Source of the DNA: Phycisphaerae bacterium
GTDB lineage: Bacteria; Planctomycetota; Phycisphaerae; UBA1845
Reading direction: 5' to 3'
Assembly (NCBI GenBank): GCA_028289375.1
Contig: JANQQK010000093.1
Coordinates: 62,001-126,000, forward strand
Length of the DNA: 64,000 bases
Each line of letters opens with the position of its first letter. Within the stretch, counting starts at the first letter, position 1. Below, in pieces: positions 52,794 to 62,828 of the stretch. The notes beneath the pieces are model-generated. The model did no database searches and was not told the origin of the DNA. It saw nothing but the letters and a program-made list of their open reading frames with translations. Both the position numbers and the translations under genes were made by a program.

Positions 52794-54363
52794 AGCGCAA
52801 CGCCTTCACAGGCCAGACACGTCCGGCGATGGTGGCGGGTATGAGTGCACCAATGGCAGAGGCCACGACTGCGATCAGGCAGATGACGAGGACTTCGTCG
52901 ACTTTCACGACGTTCGGGATGGAGTCGAATGTGTAGACGTCTGGACTCCAGACGCGCAGGTTGGGATCGAGGCTGACCAGGAAATCCTGAATGTCGTTGA
53001 TGTACCAGACGAACAGCGATCCGGTCGCAGCGCCCAAGGCTGCGCCCAACACCCCGACGGCGACGCCGAATCCGACGAAGATCATCGCCACACCACGAGC
53101 CGATGCACCAATGCTCTTGATGATGCCGATGTCACGCGTCTTCTGAACAACAATCATCCAGAAGATGCAACCGATCAACACGACCGCCACCATGCTGATG
53201 ACGCCGAACAGTGCGGTCACGAGAATGCGTTCCTTCTCGACGGCGGCGATGAACTGCACCTGTCGTTCTTCCCAGGTCTCAACTTCGACGAAACTCATCA
53301 GTCGATGATCGAGGCGGCTGACGCGGTCAGCCACGGATGCGCGAAACGCCTCCCACTCGGCATCGACCAACTTGCGACCCTCGATAGTGTCCACGCCCGG
53401 CTTCAGCGAGATCAGAAGTTGCGACGCGCGGGCCGGTGTCTCACCGCCATCCTCCAGTGGCTGCGGTGACATGAGCAGCCATTCCTGCAGTCGCTTGAAG
53501 TCGACATAGCAGCAGACATCGTCGATCTCGAAGACGCGGGTCCGAGAATCGTCGGCCAATCGTGTGACGACGGTGGTCGCGCCCTCGATGCCAACCTTGC
53601 CGGTGATGGTAAGTGGCAGAATGGTTACGATGAGCTTGGACCCGCGTGGTTGGCTGCGACGATATTCACCCGTGCCGGGGGCACGCTCGTTGATGATGTT
53701 GCAGCCGACGATGATGCCGGGGGCCTTGTCACGCTCTTCACCGAAGTATCCGGGGATGCCATCGAAGTTGACATCGAAATTCCCCGGTCCTTCAAACGGA
53801 CGGTTTGGCAGGCGTTTCCAGTCCCTTAGTTTTTCGTCGTCCGGGTTTCTCTCAGCAAAACGCTGGAGCGCCTGTTCATGATCGGGCGGCAGGATGGCGG
53901 TATCGTGCTCATCGAAGCCGGCGTAGGGTTTCCACTGCTCATCGAGTGATGTCGTGCCGGGGTAGTACTTGTCGTAGAAGAGGCTGTTGCCGAAGTCGTT
54001 GACGCGTTTGTACTCGTCGAGTCGGACGCCGACGACGCGCACGGGCTTGGTGAAGGACGTCGCCTCGATTCGCAGAATACCGTAATTGTAGATGACGGGC
54101 GTGGCAGTATCCACGACATCGGGCAGCTTGCGGTGCAGATGCTCGATGAATTCCTGATAGAACGGGAAACCCTGCAACGTCGCGTTGTCGACGACGATGT
54201 CGCTCAGCAACCCGCGTGATCGCTCCTTCAGTGTGTCGAGAAACCCGCCCATCACCGACCCGACGATGATCACCATGGCCACGCACAGCCATACGCTGAT
54301 GACGGCGAAGATGGCGATGCGTCTCTTGCGCAGATAGCGAAGGGTCAGAAAGAGTTTGTACAT
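52786..54363 (-). CDS. LolC/LolE-like FtsX-family permease
   Basis: 525 aa. One TM helix near the N-terminus (about 16-40), a large extracytoplasmic domain (about 40-370) and three more TM segments at the end. The C-terminal core reads VVQKTRDIGIIKSIGASARGV, the FtsX signature. It is larger than E. coli LolC (~400 aa) mainly in the periplasmic domain. It is coupled to the LolD-type ATPase downstream. Confidence 0.9.
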   Translation of the reverse strand: MYKLFLTLRYLRKRRIAIFAVISVWLCVAMVIIVGSVMGGFLDTLKERSRGLLSDIVVDNATLQGFPFYQEFIEHLHRKLPDVVDTATPVIYNYGILRIEATSFTKPVRVVGVRLDEYKRVNDFGNSLFYDKYYPGTTSLDEQWKPYAGFDEHDTAILPPDHEQALQRFAERNPDDEKLRDWKRLPNRPFEGPGNFDVNFDGIPGYFGEERDKAPGIIVGCNIINERAPGTGEYRRSQPRGSKLIVTILPLTITGKVGIEGATTVVTRLADDSRTRVFEIDDVCCYVDFKRLQEWLLMSPQPLEDGGETPARASQLLISLKPGVDTIEGRKLVDAEWEAFRASVADRVSRLDHRLMSFVEVETWEERQVQFIAAVEKERILVTALFGVISMVAVVLIGCIFWMIVVQKTRDIGIIKSIGASARGVAMIFVGFGVAVGVLGAALGAATGSLFVWYINDIQDFLVSLDPNLRVWSPDVYTFDSIPNVVKVDEVLVICLIAVVASAIGALIPATIAGRVWPVKALRYE

Positions 54364-54369
54364 GCGTGA

Positions 54370-55848
54370 TCAGCCCTCCGTGGCTGGACGCGGTCTCTGC
54401 AATGGGAAAAGAATGACGTCGCGAATACTCTGGCTGTTGGTCAGCAACATGACGAGGCGGTCCAGTCCAACGCCCAACCCACCTGCCGGCGGCATGCCGT
54501 ACTCCAGGGCGAGCACGAAGTCCTCGTCCATGACGGCCATCGTTTCGTCCTTGCGTTCACCCGCCAGACTACGCCTGAAATTCTCTTCCTGCACCTTGGG
54601 GTCATTGAGTTCGGTGTAGGCGTTGCCGAGTTCCATGCCGTTGACGAATGCTTCGAATCGCAGGGCGATGTCCGGGTTTTCCGGATGGCGGCGCGTCAAC
54701 GGGCAGATGGCGGCTGGGTAGTCGTAGACGAACGTCGGCTGGATCAGCTTGTCCTCCACGGTGGCTTCGAACACTTCGTTTGTGACGACGGCGTCGTCGA
54801 GTTTCTCATGTTTGATGCCGAGTTCATCCGCCTTGCGACGGATGCCGTCGACATCATTCATGTCCACTTGTGCGTATTCGGCCAACAGGTCGGCATATTT
54901 GCGGCGTGCCCACGGAAGCGTGTAGTCGATCTCCTTGTCACCGTATCGACGCTTCATCTCACCGTCGAGTCGTTCGATGGCCAACGCGGTCATGCCCTCG
55001 ACCCGCTCCATCATGACGTTGTAGTCCGCGTAGGCTTCGTACAGCTCAACCATGGTGAACTCGGGATTGTGCTTCGTGCTGATGCCCTCGTTGCGGAAGT
55101 TGCGGCTGATCTCAAAGACGCGCTCCATGCCGCCGACGAGCAAACGCTTGAGGTACAGCTCAGGGCTGATCCGCAGGAAGAGGTTGATGTCCAGCGTGTT
55201 GTGATGCGTCGTGAAAGGCTTGGCCGCCGCCCCACCGTAGATCGGCTGCAACGCGGGTGTTTCGACTTCAATGTAGTCGCATTGCGTCAGGTAGTCGCGG
55301 ACGGCTTGAATGATCGTGCTGCGCTGGATGAACGTGTCGCGAACTTCCGGATTGCTGAACAGATCAACGTAGCGATGGCGGTAGCGCAGCTCGACATCGC
55401 TCAAGCCATGCCACTTCGATGGCGGCGGCTGGGTCGTCTTGTTGAGGATTTTGACATCGTCCGCCCAAAGCGTGAGTTCGCCGGTCTTGGTCTTCCCGAT
55501 GTCGCCGTCGGCACCCACGATGTCGCCGAGGTCGAGCAGCTTCAACGCGGGCCAATGTTCCTTGAGGTTCTTCTTGGACAAGCCGAATTGGAGGTCGCCG
55601 GTCTGGTCGCGAACGGTCAAGAAAATCAGATTGCCCATGACCCGCTGCAGCACGACCCTTCCAGCCACGCGTGCACGTTCGCCTTCGCGGATTTCGCCGG
55701 TTTCAATGTTGAGTGTCTCCGCGCGGGCTCGCACCGATGACGTGGATTCCACGTTTTCGTATCGCCCGCCGTAGGGGTCGATGCCCATCTCGCGGAGCTT
55801 GTCGATCTTGCCGATGCGTTCCTGCTTGAGTTCGTCTTCGTAGCTCAT
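54370..55848 (-). CDS. lysS: Lysyl-tRNA synthetase (class II)
   Basis: 492 aa. N-terminal OB-fold anticodon domain (VRARAETLNIETGEIREGE; VLQRVMGNLIFLTVRD). Class II motifs: motif 2 around VFEISRNFRNEGISTKHNPE and motif 3 around EYGMPPAGGLGVGLDRLVM. It charges tRNA-Lys. It ends 6 nt before the start of the permease gene, in the same direction. Confidence 0.97.
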   Translation of the reverse strand: MSYEDELKQERIGKIDKLREMGIDPYGGRYENVESTSSVRARAETLNIETGEIREGERARVAGRVVLQRVMGNLIFLTVRDQTGDLQFGLSKKNLKEHWPALKLLDLGDIVGADGDIGKTKTGELTLWADDVKILNKTTQPPPSKWHGLSDVELRYRHRYVDLFSNPEVRDTFIQRSTIIQAVRDYLTQCDYIEVETPALQPIYGGAAAKPFTTHHNTLDINLFLRISPELYLKRLLVGGMERVFEISRNFRNEGISTKHNPEFTMVELYEAYADYNVMMERVEGMTALAIERLDGEMKRRYGDKEIDYTLPWARRKYADLLAEYAQVDMNDVDGIRRKADELGIKHEKLDDAVVTNEVFEATVEDKLIQPTFVYDYPAAICPLTRRHPENPDIALRFEAFVNGMELGNAYTELNDPKVQEENFRRSLAGERKDETMAVMDEDFVLALEYGMPPAGGLGVGLDRLVMLLTNSQSIRDVILFPLQRPRPATEG

Positions 55849-55940
55849 GGTCTGGTGATCTTCGGGGTTGGTCCTGATCGGTTGTCGCGTGGCGGGATGG
55901 TAGCGGCATCGACGATCAGCGGCAATCGCGATTGTGCGCG

Positions 55941-56942
55941 CTACGCCGGATCGGGAACGTCGAACCGTTTGGCGAACAGCAGGCCTGCCTCAAAAAGCAC
56001 GTACATCGGGGCAGCCAGCAGCATCAGACTGGCTGGATCGGGCGGGGTGAGAAGCGCCGAGGCGACGATGATCCCGAAGAGCACGAATCGCCGGGCTTTG
56101 GACATCTCCACCGACGACACGATCCCGGTGGCTGCGAGAAAGACGACAAGCACCGGAAGCTGAAACGCGACGCCGAACGCAATCGCCAGCGTCAGGGTGA
56201 AAGCGACCAAGTCCTGCAGTCGGTACTGGCTGGCGATGATCTTGTTGTTTGCCGCGGGCTTGAACGACGAGACCATCAGGCCGTCCTCGGTCATGATCTT
56301 GGTGGCGTTTTCCAACGAATTGAACCACATCTGCCCGATCGCGGGGTCTGCCGGATCGCCGGGGATGATGGGCATCTGCACGCCGCTGACGGCAGCATCA
56401 TCCGCGTCGACCATGACCGATGGCGGAGATGCCAGCAGCCCGGGCACCTGAATCGCCTGGCTGAACTCGATCAACACGCCAAGCACAAGCGGCAGCACGA
56501 CAAAGTACATAAACGCAACACCCGCCACAAACAGCCCCACAGACAACGGGAAGAACCGCTTTGCGAAGCGGCGCTCCTTTTCGTACAGTCCAACGCTGAT
56601 GAACGACCACGCCTGGTGCAGGATCCATGGCATGGCCACGACGAGTCCGGAATAGATGGCCACGCGAATCGCAAGCAGGAATGGTTCGGGTGGACTGAGG
56701 GTCAGGAATTCCGCCGTCTCGCCGCGACTTTGCAGTGCACGAACCGCTGGCGCGAGAATGATGGCGATGACCTGCTCGACGAAGGCGAACGACAGAATAA
56801 CGCCGACCACGAGTCCGATCAGCGACTTGATCAGGCACTGCCGCAACTCCTCGAGATGCTCGGTGAGCGGCATGCGATGGCCGTCGACGGGTTCGTCTGC
56901 AACGGGGGCGAATGGTGCCTGAGCGTGGGCGTCGTCGGGCAT
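55941..56942 (-). CDS. tatC: Sec-independent protein translocase TatC, extended loop
   Basis: 333 aa from the ATG at 56942; a longer reading to 57107 overlaps the divergent gene. TatC motifs: MPLTEHLEELRQCLIKSLIG at the N-terminus, and FEAGLLFAKRF at the end. About six TM helices. The loop between TM3 and TM4 is about 70 residues longer than in E. coli TatC (VPGLLASPP...NNKIIASQ) and would face the periplasm. It recruits twin-arginine substrates. No tatA/B genes are in the window. Confidence 0.93.
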   Translation of the reverse strand: MPDDAHAQAPFAPVADEPVDGHRMPLTEHLEELRQCLIKSLIGLVVGVILSFAFVEQVIAIILAPAVRALQSRGETAEFLTLSPPEPFLLAIRVAIYSGLVVAMPWILHQAWSFISVGLYEKERRFAKRFFPLSVGLFVAGVAFMYFVVLPLVLGVLIEFSQAIQVPGLLASPPSVMVDADDAAVSGVQMPIIPGDPADPAIGQMWFNSLENATKIMTEDGLMVSSFKPAANNKIIASQYRLQDLVAFTLTLAIAFGVAFQLPVLVVFLAATGIVSSVEMSKARRFVLFGIIVASALLTPPDPASLMLLAAPMYVLFEAGLLFAKRFDVPDPA

Positions 56943-57000
56943 GGGCGGGATTCTAGGATCGGCTGATTTGAGGGTCAATTTGCATACGGATGTATCGACG

Positions 57001-58581
57001 ATGCCCGCCGAGGCGATTGAGACATATGTTGAGCGGATGGGGCCTTTTCCGACGCAGACGGTCTGTTTTGTCGGGACTGGGCCGGGTGATGGCGGGCTGC
57101 TGACCATTCGCGGGGCATGCCGGATTCAGCAGGCGGATGTCGTCGTGCACGCAGCCAGTGAATCGCCGGCGTGGCGAACGCTCGTGCGGAGAGATGCTCT
57201 GCTTGTGTTCGCCGGACGGGCTGACGGTAGCGAACGCATCAAGCCGGACGCGTTTCTCAACATTGTCAAGCCGCACGTCGAGGCAGGTCGTCGCGTGGTC
57301 CGACTCAAGAGCGGCGATCCGTTTGTGTTCAATCGCACGGAGGAAGAGTGCGAGGCGTTGGCGTCGGTGGGCATTGGGTTCGAGATTGTTCCGGGTGTGA
57401 CGTCGGGATTGGCGGGGCCTGCGTTCGCTGGAATTGGCACGACCCATCCGGGGATGGCCGACGCCGTCACGCTGGTCATTGGCTACGATGATCCTGAGTC
57501 GGCGGCCGCGAAGGTGGACTATGCGCAGCTCGCGCGTGGCGGGACGGTCGTCGTTTACTTCGGCGAAAGCCATCTTGGCGGAATCTGCCGGCAGATGATC
57601 GCGCGGGGAGCGGACGCCGACACGCCCGTCGCAATCATCCATGATGCGACCAAGCCCTCGCAGCGCGTGCAGATCGCAACATTGGCAGAATATGAATCGT
57701 CGCAAGGTGTGCCGCGCCCGGCCATCATCGTGATTGGCACAGCTGTTGAAACACGTCGTTCACTGGCATGGCGCGATTCGTTGCCGCTGGCTGATCGGTC
57801 GGTCCTCGTCACCAGGCCCGAGACGCAGGCGGCAGGTTTGGTGGGTCGTTTGGCCGCCGCAGGTGCGGAGGTGCTCGAGGCCCCGACACTGCGCGTCGTC
57901 CGTCTGACGGATGATGCGGTGCTGCGCGAGGCGATCGCAGCCATTCATCGGTACGACTGGCTTGTGCTGACCAGCGTCAATGGAGTCGATGCATTGGCGT
58001 GGCAGTTGCGGATGGTGGGGTTGGACGCGCGGTCGTTGGCGGGCGTGCACGTGGCAGTGGTCGGTCCTTCGACGGCAGAACGATTGAACGCGTTGTTCAT
58101 CAAGCCCGATCTGGTGCCGCGTCAATATCTGACGTCAGCCCTTGGTCGGGAATTGATCGCGACGGGCGTAAAGGGCGCCCGGATTCTTCTGCTCCGAAGT
58201 TCCGAAGCGAACGATGAACTGCCAGCCATGTTGGTGTCCGCTGGTGCGGTGTGTGACAGCGTCGTCGGCTATGAGGCGGCGGCGGTGAACGCCCTGCCGG
58301 TGGACGTCATGACACGCATCATCGATGACACGCTCGATTGGGCGACCTTCACCAGCCCGTCGACCTTTTGCAACTTCCACGACATCCTGAATCGCCAATC
58401 GATACCGTGGCCGACGCAATTGCGCGTCGCGAGCATTGGGCCTGTCACGTCTGCCGCCATGCGGGAACGAGGCGTCGACCCAACGGTCGAGGCCACCGAA
58501 CACACGATCGCGGGGTTGGCCGACGCGCTGATTGAATTCGTGTCCGGCATTACCGAGCGTCGAGAAACGACTGAAGGATGA
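57001..58581 (+). CDS. CobA-HemD fusion: uroporphyrinogen-III methyltransferase and synthase
   Basis: About 526 aa from the ATG at 57001; the true start could be 56941 or 57034. Residues ~10-250 are a SAM uroporphyrinogen-III C-methyltransferase: VGTGPGDGGLLTIRGA, RLKSGDPFVF (active-site region), PGVTSG. Residues ~270-510 are a uroporphyrinogen-III synthase: SVLVTRPETQAAGL, VLTSVNGVDAL and FTSPSTFCNF. The two consecutive steps lead to siroheme and cobalamin precursors. It is divergent from tatC, and its end overlaps the ruvX-like gene by 32 nt. Confidence 0.93.
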   Translation: MPAEAIETYVERMGPFPTQTVCFVGTGPGDGGLLTIRGACRIQQADVVVHAASESPAWRTLVRRDALLVFAGRADGSERIKPDAFLNIVKPHVEAGRRVVRLKSGDPFVFNRTEEECEALASVGIGFEIVPGVTSGLAGPAFAGIGTTHPGMADAVTLVIGYDDPESAAAKVDYAQLARGGTVVVYFGESHLGGICRQMIARGADADTPVAIIHDATKPSQRVQIATLAEYESSQGVPRPAIIVIGTAVETRRSLAWRDSLPLADRSVLVTRPETQAAGLVGRLAAAGAEVLEAPTLRVVRLTDDAVLREAIAAIHRYDWLVLTSVNGVDALAWQLRMVGLDARSLAGVHVAVVGPSTAERLNALFIKPDLVPRQYLTSALGRELIATGVKGARILLLRSSEANDELPAMLVSAGAVCDSVVGYEAAAVNALPVDVMTRIIDDTLDWATFTSPSTFCNFHDILNRQSIPWPTQLRVASIGPVTSAAMRERGVDPTVEATEHTIAGLADALIEFVSGITERRETTEG

Positions 58582-58966
58582 TCTGGGCCGCCAGCGCGTC
58601 ACGTCGCGATTTCTTCTTCTGTCGCGTCAACCCGCTTCCCGCCATGTAGGCGTCAGCCTGATGCGACGACAACCGCTCGTCCCAGAGATGGACAGGCTGC
58701 TCGGTGAGCTTGGCCAGGTGGTCAGCGAACTGTCGCGTGATGTTCGCCTGCGGCCCTTCGGTGCCATCCATGTTGAGTGGCAATCCGACGACCCATTCAT
58801 CCACGTCAAACTCGCCAAGCTCCTTCTGAATGGCGGCGATCTGCTGTTCGACCTTCACTTTCGCGGAAACGGCGGAGATGGGCGACGCGAGAGTGCCGTC
58901 AGGATCGCTGACCGCCAATCCGATCCGAGCCGTCCCGTAGTCAATACCGGCAAAGCGTGAGGACAT
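58550..58966 (-). CDS. ruvX: YqgF/RuvX-type Holliday junction resolvase-like nuclease
   Basis: 138 aa. Landmarks: FAGIDYGTARIGLAVSD, VVGLPLNMDGTEG, and LWDERLSSHQADAYM with DAQLAAQIIL-like end (DALAAQIILQSFL). The RNase H-like catalytic Asp (GIDYG) and Glu (DERL) are in place. YqgF processes 16S rRNA ends in E. coli; the resolvase role is inferred. It ends within the CobA-HemD gene on the other strand. Confidence 0.93.
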   Translation of the reverse strand: MSSRFAGIDYGTARIGLAVSDPDGTLASPISAVSAKVKVEQQIAAIQKELGEFDVDEWVVGLPLNMDGTEGPQANITRQFADHLAKLTEQPVHLWDERLSSHQADAYMAGSGLTRQKKKSRRDALAAQIILQSFLDAR

Positions 58967-58975
58967 GCGACGGGA

Positions 58976-60046
58976 CTAGAGGTACTGCGTGTTGTACCGT
59001 TCTTCGACGGCTTTGACGAGTTCTTTGATGCTCTGCGTGTCGCGTTTGGTGCAGATGAGCGTGGCGTCTTTGCTGTGAATGACCACCATGTCGTTGATGC
59101 CGACTGTGGCAACGAGGTGGTCATCCTCCGAGACAACGATGTTGCCTTTGGACGCAAGGTTGATGCCCCTCGCACCGACGACGACGTTGCCGTCTTCGTC
59201 ACCGCCAACGACCTGCTCAAGCGCCGTCCACGATCCGACGTCGATCCACTGGCAGTTCATCTCCACGACAAGGACGCTCTTGGCCTTCTCCATCACCGCG
59301 AAGTCGATCGAGATTTTCATCAACTCCGGGTAGATGCGATTCAGCAATTCTTCCTTTTGTGGCGTGTCCCACGCCTGACCGCACTCGACAAGTCCGTTGT
59401 AAGAACCGGGCAGGTGCTTCTTCAACTCGTCGAGAATCTTCGACGTCTTCCACGTGAACATTCCACTGTTCCAGTAGTATTCGCCGCTCGCGACATACTT
59501 CATGGCTTCGGTGACGTTGGGCTTCTCGGTGAACTGCCCGACGCGGTAGATCCCGTCTTCGATCCGCTCGTCGCGATGGACATAACCGAATCCGGTATGG
59601 GGCGAGCTTGGTCGAATGCCGAACGTAACCAGGTGGTCTGGGTGTTTTTCGACGATGTCGAACGCCGATTCCACCGATCGCGTGAACTGCTCCTGCGGAT
59701 TGATGATGTGGTCAGCCGTGAAAATGCTCATCAGCCCGTCCGGATCACGCTGGTGCAGAATCGCTGCAGCCAGACCGATCGCGTTGGCCGTGTCACGTCC
59801 CGATGGTTCGCCGAACAGGTTCTCTTTGGGAATCTCCGGAATGTCCTCTGCGACCAGATCCAGGTGCTTCTGCCCCGTGATGACATAGATCGACTCGGGC
59901 GGCAACATCGCCGCCAGCCGCTCATAGGACTCGCGCAACAGGCTGCGACCGCTGAAGAGTTTCAGGAGCTGTTTAGGCCGACTTGATCGGCTTAGGGGCC
60001 ACAATCGCGTGCCCGCCCCACCGGCCATGATGACGGCGTGTCTCAT
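58976..60046 (-). CDS. Mannose-1-phosphate guanylyltransferase
   Basis: 356 aa. The nucleotidyltransferase signature AGGAGTRLWPLSRSSRPKQLLKL is at the N-terminus, then ADHIINPQEQFTRSV, FGIRPSSPHTGFGYVHR, YYWNSGMFTW and IDFAVMEKAKSVLVV. It makes GDP-mannose for polysaccharides. The isomerase domain found in bifunctional ManC/AlgA proteins is absent. It may supply the polysaccharide genes at 18282-20585, though it is far away. Confidence 0.95.
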   Translation of the reverse strand: MRHAVIMAGGAGTRLWPLSRSSRPKQLLKLFSGRSLLRESYERLAAMLPPESIYVITGQKHLDLVAEDIPEIPKENLFGEPSGRDTANAIGLAAAILHQRDPDGLMSIFTADHIINPQEQFTRSVESAFDIVEKHPDHLVTFGIRPSSPHTGFGYVHRDERIEDGIYRVGQFTEKPNVTEAMKYVASGEYYWNSGMFTWKTSKILDELKKHLPGSYNGLVECGQAWDTPQKEELLNRIYPELMKISIDFAVMEKAKSVLVVEMNCQWIDVGSWTALEQVVGGDEDGNVVVGARGINLASKGNIVVSEDDHLVATVGINDMVVIHSKDATLICTKRDTQSIKELVKAVEERYNTQYL

Positions 60047-60136
60047 GATGTCGTTCCTTCAGGAAGTGTGCTCTGCCATCCAGCGTTGACTCAAACGCGG
60101 GCGCACAAACTCCTGTGGCCCATCCCGTGGGATAAT

Positions 60137-62323
60137 CTAACCGACCTCGTCAAATTCCACACGCTCCAAATTCGCAAACTCCAGCACCCAACTCTGCTGA
60201 TGTCCGCTCTTGAACAGGATATTCACGTGCGTCCGACGCGCTCCGCGGAACATTTCCTGAATAACGCCCAAACCGTGCGTCGGGTGTTTGACCAGCGTCC
60301 CGACCTGCCACTGCTCAATGTCGGGTGGCAACTCGCCAGCCGTCGATCGCCGTCGTCGTGTGACGCCGGCTGACGCTCCAATGAATTCGACATGCTCTTC
60401 CGGCAACACGTCAAGGAACATCGAACGCCGCATCGATTGAAACGCTCCGCGCACCATCCGCCGAGCCGCCGACGAAATCGTCAATCGCTGCTTGGCCCGC
60501 GTCATCCCGACGAACATCAGACGACGCTCCTCCTCAAGGTCGTCCGACGCGTCGCCCCGAGTCATCGGCAGGATGCCCTCCTCGGCTGCAACGATGTAGA
60601 CGCAGGGGAATTCGAGTCCCTTGGCTGCGTGCAGTGTCATCAGTGTGACACCCGCTCTCTCACCCTCGACCATGTCCACGTCGCCCAGCAGACTCGTGTA
60701 CGACAGCCATTCCACCAGCGTTGCGGACGCGTTGGCCGACTGGTATTCCGCCGCCGCCGATACAAGCTCGGCCACGTTCTCCAGCCGCTCCGGCTCGGCG
60801 TCGACATTCTGCTTCAGATCCGCCATCAGCCCCGACAGCAGCAGTGTCTGCTCGAGCGCGAGCTGCGGTGGCTGATCGACCAGCGACTGCATCGAATCGA
60901 GGATGTCCACGAAGACCTTGAGTTTCGTGCTCGCCCGCTTGAACGTGTCTTTGTCTGTCGATCCGCGCTTCACCGCGTCCAGTAGTGAACAGCCCTGCTG
61001 CTGGGCAAACGCCTTCAATCGGTCGATCGTCGTCTTGCCGATGCCCCGCGTCGGCGTGTTGATGATCCGCTCAAGCGACACGTCGTCGGCCGGGTTGAGC
61101 AGCACGCGCAGATAGGCCAGGACGTCCTTGATCTCCTTGCGCGCATAAAATGCAGTGCCTCGCGCGATACGATAAGGTACGCCCGCCCGCAGCAGTTCTT
61201 CCTCGAGCGTTCGGCTGATCGCATTGATGCGGTAGAAAATCGCGACATCGCCGGGCGACTGGCCCTGCTTGCTCAGTGATGCGATCTCCCCCACCACCGC
61301 CCGCGCCTCATCGGCCGCGTCTTCAAGCTCGATGACCCGAACGGCCGGACCGTCATCGTTCTCGGTCCACAGCGATTTCTCTTTCCGCTGCATGTTGCCG
61401 ACGATCACCGCATCCGCCGACGCCAGAATCCGCTTGGTCGACCTGAAATTCTGTTCGAGTCGCACCACCTGCGCATCGGGATAGTCCTGCTCGAATGACA
61501 GGATGTTTTGAATGTCCGCACCGCGCCATGCGTAGATCGACTGATCCGGATCGCCCGTCACGAACAGGTTGCGGTGCTCCTTGGCAAGCAGATTCGCGAT
61601 CCGATACTGCGCGACGTTTGTGTCTTGATACTCGTCAACGAGCACGTAACGGTATTGATCCCGCAGATCCGCCGCCACGGCGTCATTCGTCCCGACCAGC
61701 ACGGCTGCCTTGAACAGCAGATCGTCGAAATCGACGCCCTGCATGTTTGCCAGCAATTCCTCGTACACGTCGTAGACGCGCGCAACCGTTTGATCGATGA
61801 AATCCTCCGCATCGTCGGCGTACGCCTGCGGGCTGATCATCGCGTTTTTCGCCCGGCTGATGCGCTGATCGACCATGCCCGGAGAAAAGTTGGCCGTGCT
61901 GAGTCCCGCCGCGATGATCGACTGCTTGACGATCTGCCGCCGGTCAGACTGGTCAAAAATCGTAAAGTTTGGCGACAGGTTGGCCGCCGCATGGTGGCGA
62001 CGCAGAATCCGCACGCAAAGCGAGTGAAATGTGCAGACCGTCATCCCGCGATGGTCGCCCAGCGCGTCGATCCGCTCGCGCATCTCGTTGGCGGCTTTGT
62101 TGGTGAAGGTGATCGCCAGAACGTTCCACGGCTTCGTCGCGTTGGCTGCCAGATACGCCGCTCGTCGCGAAATGACCCGCGTCTTGCCGCTGCCCGGACC
62201 CGCCAGCACCAGCGCAGGCCCCTCGGTATGCGTGACCGCCTCAAGTTGCGGTTCGGTCAGCCCCTCCAGAAGCCCCCCGCCGTCATCCGTGACGTTGAAA
62301 CCGAATGCAAAGTCGTCAGACAT
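60137..62323 (-). CDS. UvrD/PcrA-like ATP-dependent DNA helicase
   Basis: 728 aa from the ATG at 62323 (AGGA upstream). Superfamily 1 motifs: Q-motif LTEPQLEAVTHTEGPALVLAGPGSGKT (I), LAITFTNKAANEMRER (Ia), VDEYQDTNVAQ (II), VTGDPDQSIYAWRGA (III), RLEQNFRST (IV), VTLMTLHAAKGLEFPCVYI (V) and LMFVGMTRAKQRL (VI). It unwinds DNA 3' to 5' in repair or replication restart. PcrA and UvrD cannot be separated by eye. Confidence 0.95.
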   Translation of the reverse strand: MSDDFAFGFNVTDDGGGLLEGLTEPQLEAVTHTEGPALVLAGPGSGKTRVISRRAAYLAANATKPWNVLAITFTNKAANEMRERIDALGDHRGMTVCTFHSLCVRILRRHHAAANLSPNFTIFDQSDRRQIVKQSIIAAGLSTANFSPGMVDQRISRAKNAMISPQAYADDAEDFIDQTVARVYDVYEELLANMQGVDFDDLLFKAAVLVGTNDAVAADLRDQYRYVLVDEYQDTNVAQYRIANLLAKEHRNLFVTGDPDQSIYAWRGADIQNILSFEQDYPDAQVVRLEQNFRSTKRILASADAVIVGNMQRKEKSLWTENDDGPAVRVIELEDAADEARAVVGEIASLSKQGQSPGDVAIFYRINAISRTLEEELLRAGVPYRIARGTAFYARKEIKDVLAYLRVLLNPADDVSLERIINTPTRGIGKTTIDRLKAFAQQQGCSLLDAVKRGSTDKDTFKRASTKLKVFVDILDSMQSLVDQPPQLALEQTLLLSGLMADLKQNVDAEPERLENVAELVSAAAEYQSANASATLVEWLSYTSLLGDVDMVEGERAGVTLMTLHAAKGLEFPCVYIVAAEEGILPMTRGDASDDLEEERRLMFVGMTRAKQRLTISSAARRMVRGAFQSMRRSMFLDVLPEEHVEFIGASAGVTRRRRSTAGELPPDIEQWQVGTLVKHPTHGLGVIQEMFRGARRTHVNILFKSGHQQSWVLEFANLERVEFDEVG

Positions 62324-62447
62324 CGCATCCTGTATAGCCCGCTCACCGATGATGGTCAAAAGCACAACAATTCACAGGGTTGCAAGCTCTTTGTCCGTCC
62401 ATAACCGCGCTTGTCGCAGCCATGTCGCATCGCTAGGCTGGTTCACC

Positions 62448-62828
62448 ATGAACGTCGTCGCCCACGGTATTGACCTCATCGAGACCGCCCGGATCGCCGC
62501 CGTTCTCGACCGACACCGCGACCGCTTCTGCGAACGCATCCTCACCGAAGCCGAGCGCGCCCGCTCAGCCGAATTCAAGCAACCTCTGCAGCACATCGCC
62601 GGTCGTTTCGCCGCCAAGGAAGCCATCCTCAAGGTTCTCGGAACCGGTTGGCGTGGCGAAATCAGTTGGAAGGACATCGAAATCCTCAACAACCCCGCCG
62701 GTCAACCATCCGTCACCCTGACCGGCGAATGCGCGCGTGTCGCCGACGGTCTTGGCATCAAACAAATCTTCCTCTCGATCACGCACACAAAGGACCACGC
62801 CGCCGCCAGCGCGATCGGCGTGGCTTAG
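62448..62828 (+). CDS. acpS: Holo-acyl-carrier-protein synthase
   Basis: 126 aa from the ATG at 62448. AcpS motifs: HGIDLIETARI (Mg-binding Asp) and GRFAAKEAILKVLGTG (the conserved KEA), then LSITHTKDHAAASAI. It moves the 4'-phosphopantetheine group from CoA to ACP. It overlaps the convergent MBL-fold gene by 4 nt and is divergent from the helicase gene. Confidence 0.95.
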   Translation: MNVVAHGIDLIETARIAAVLDRHRDRFCERILTEAERARSAEFKQPLQHIAGRFAAKEAILKVLGTGWRGEISWKDIEILNNPAGQPSVTLTGECARVADGLGIKQIFLSITHTKDHAAASAIGVA

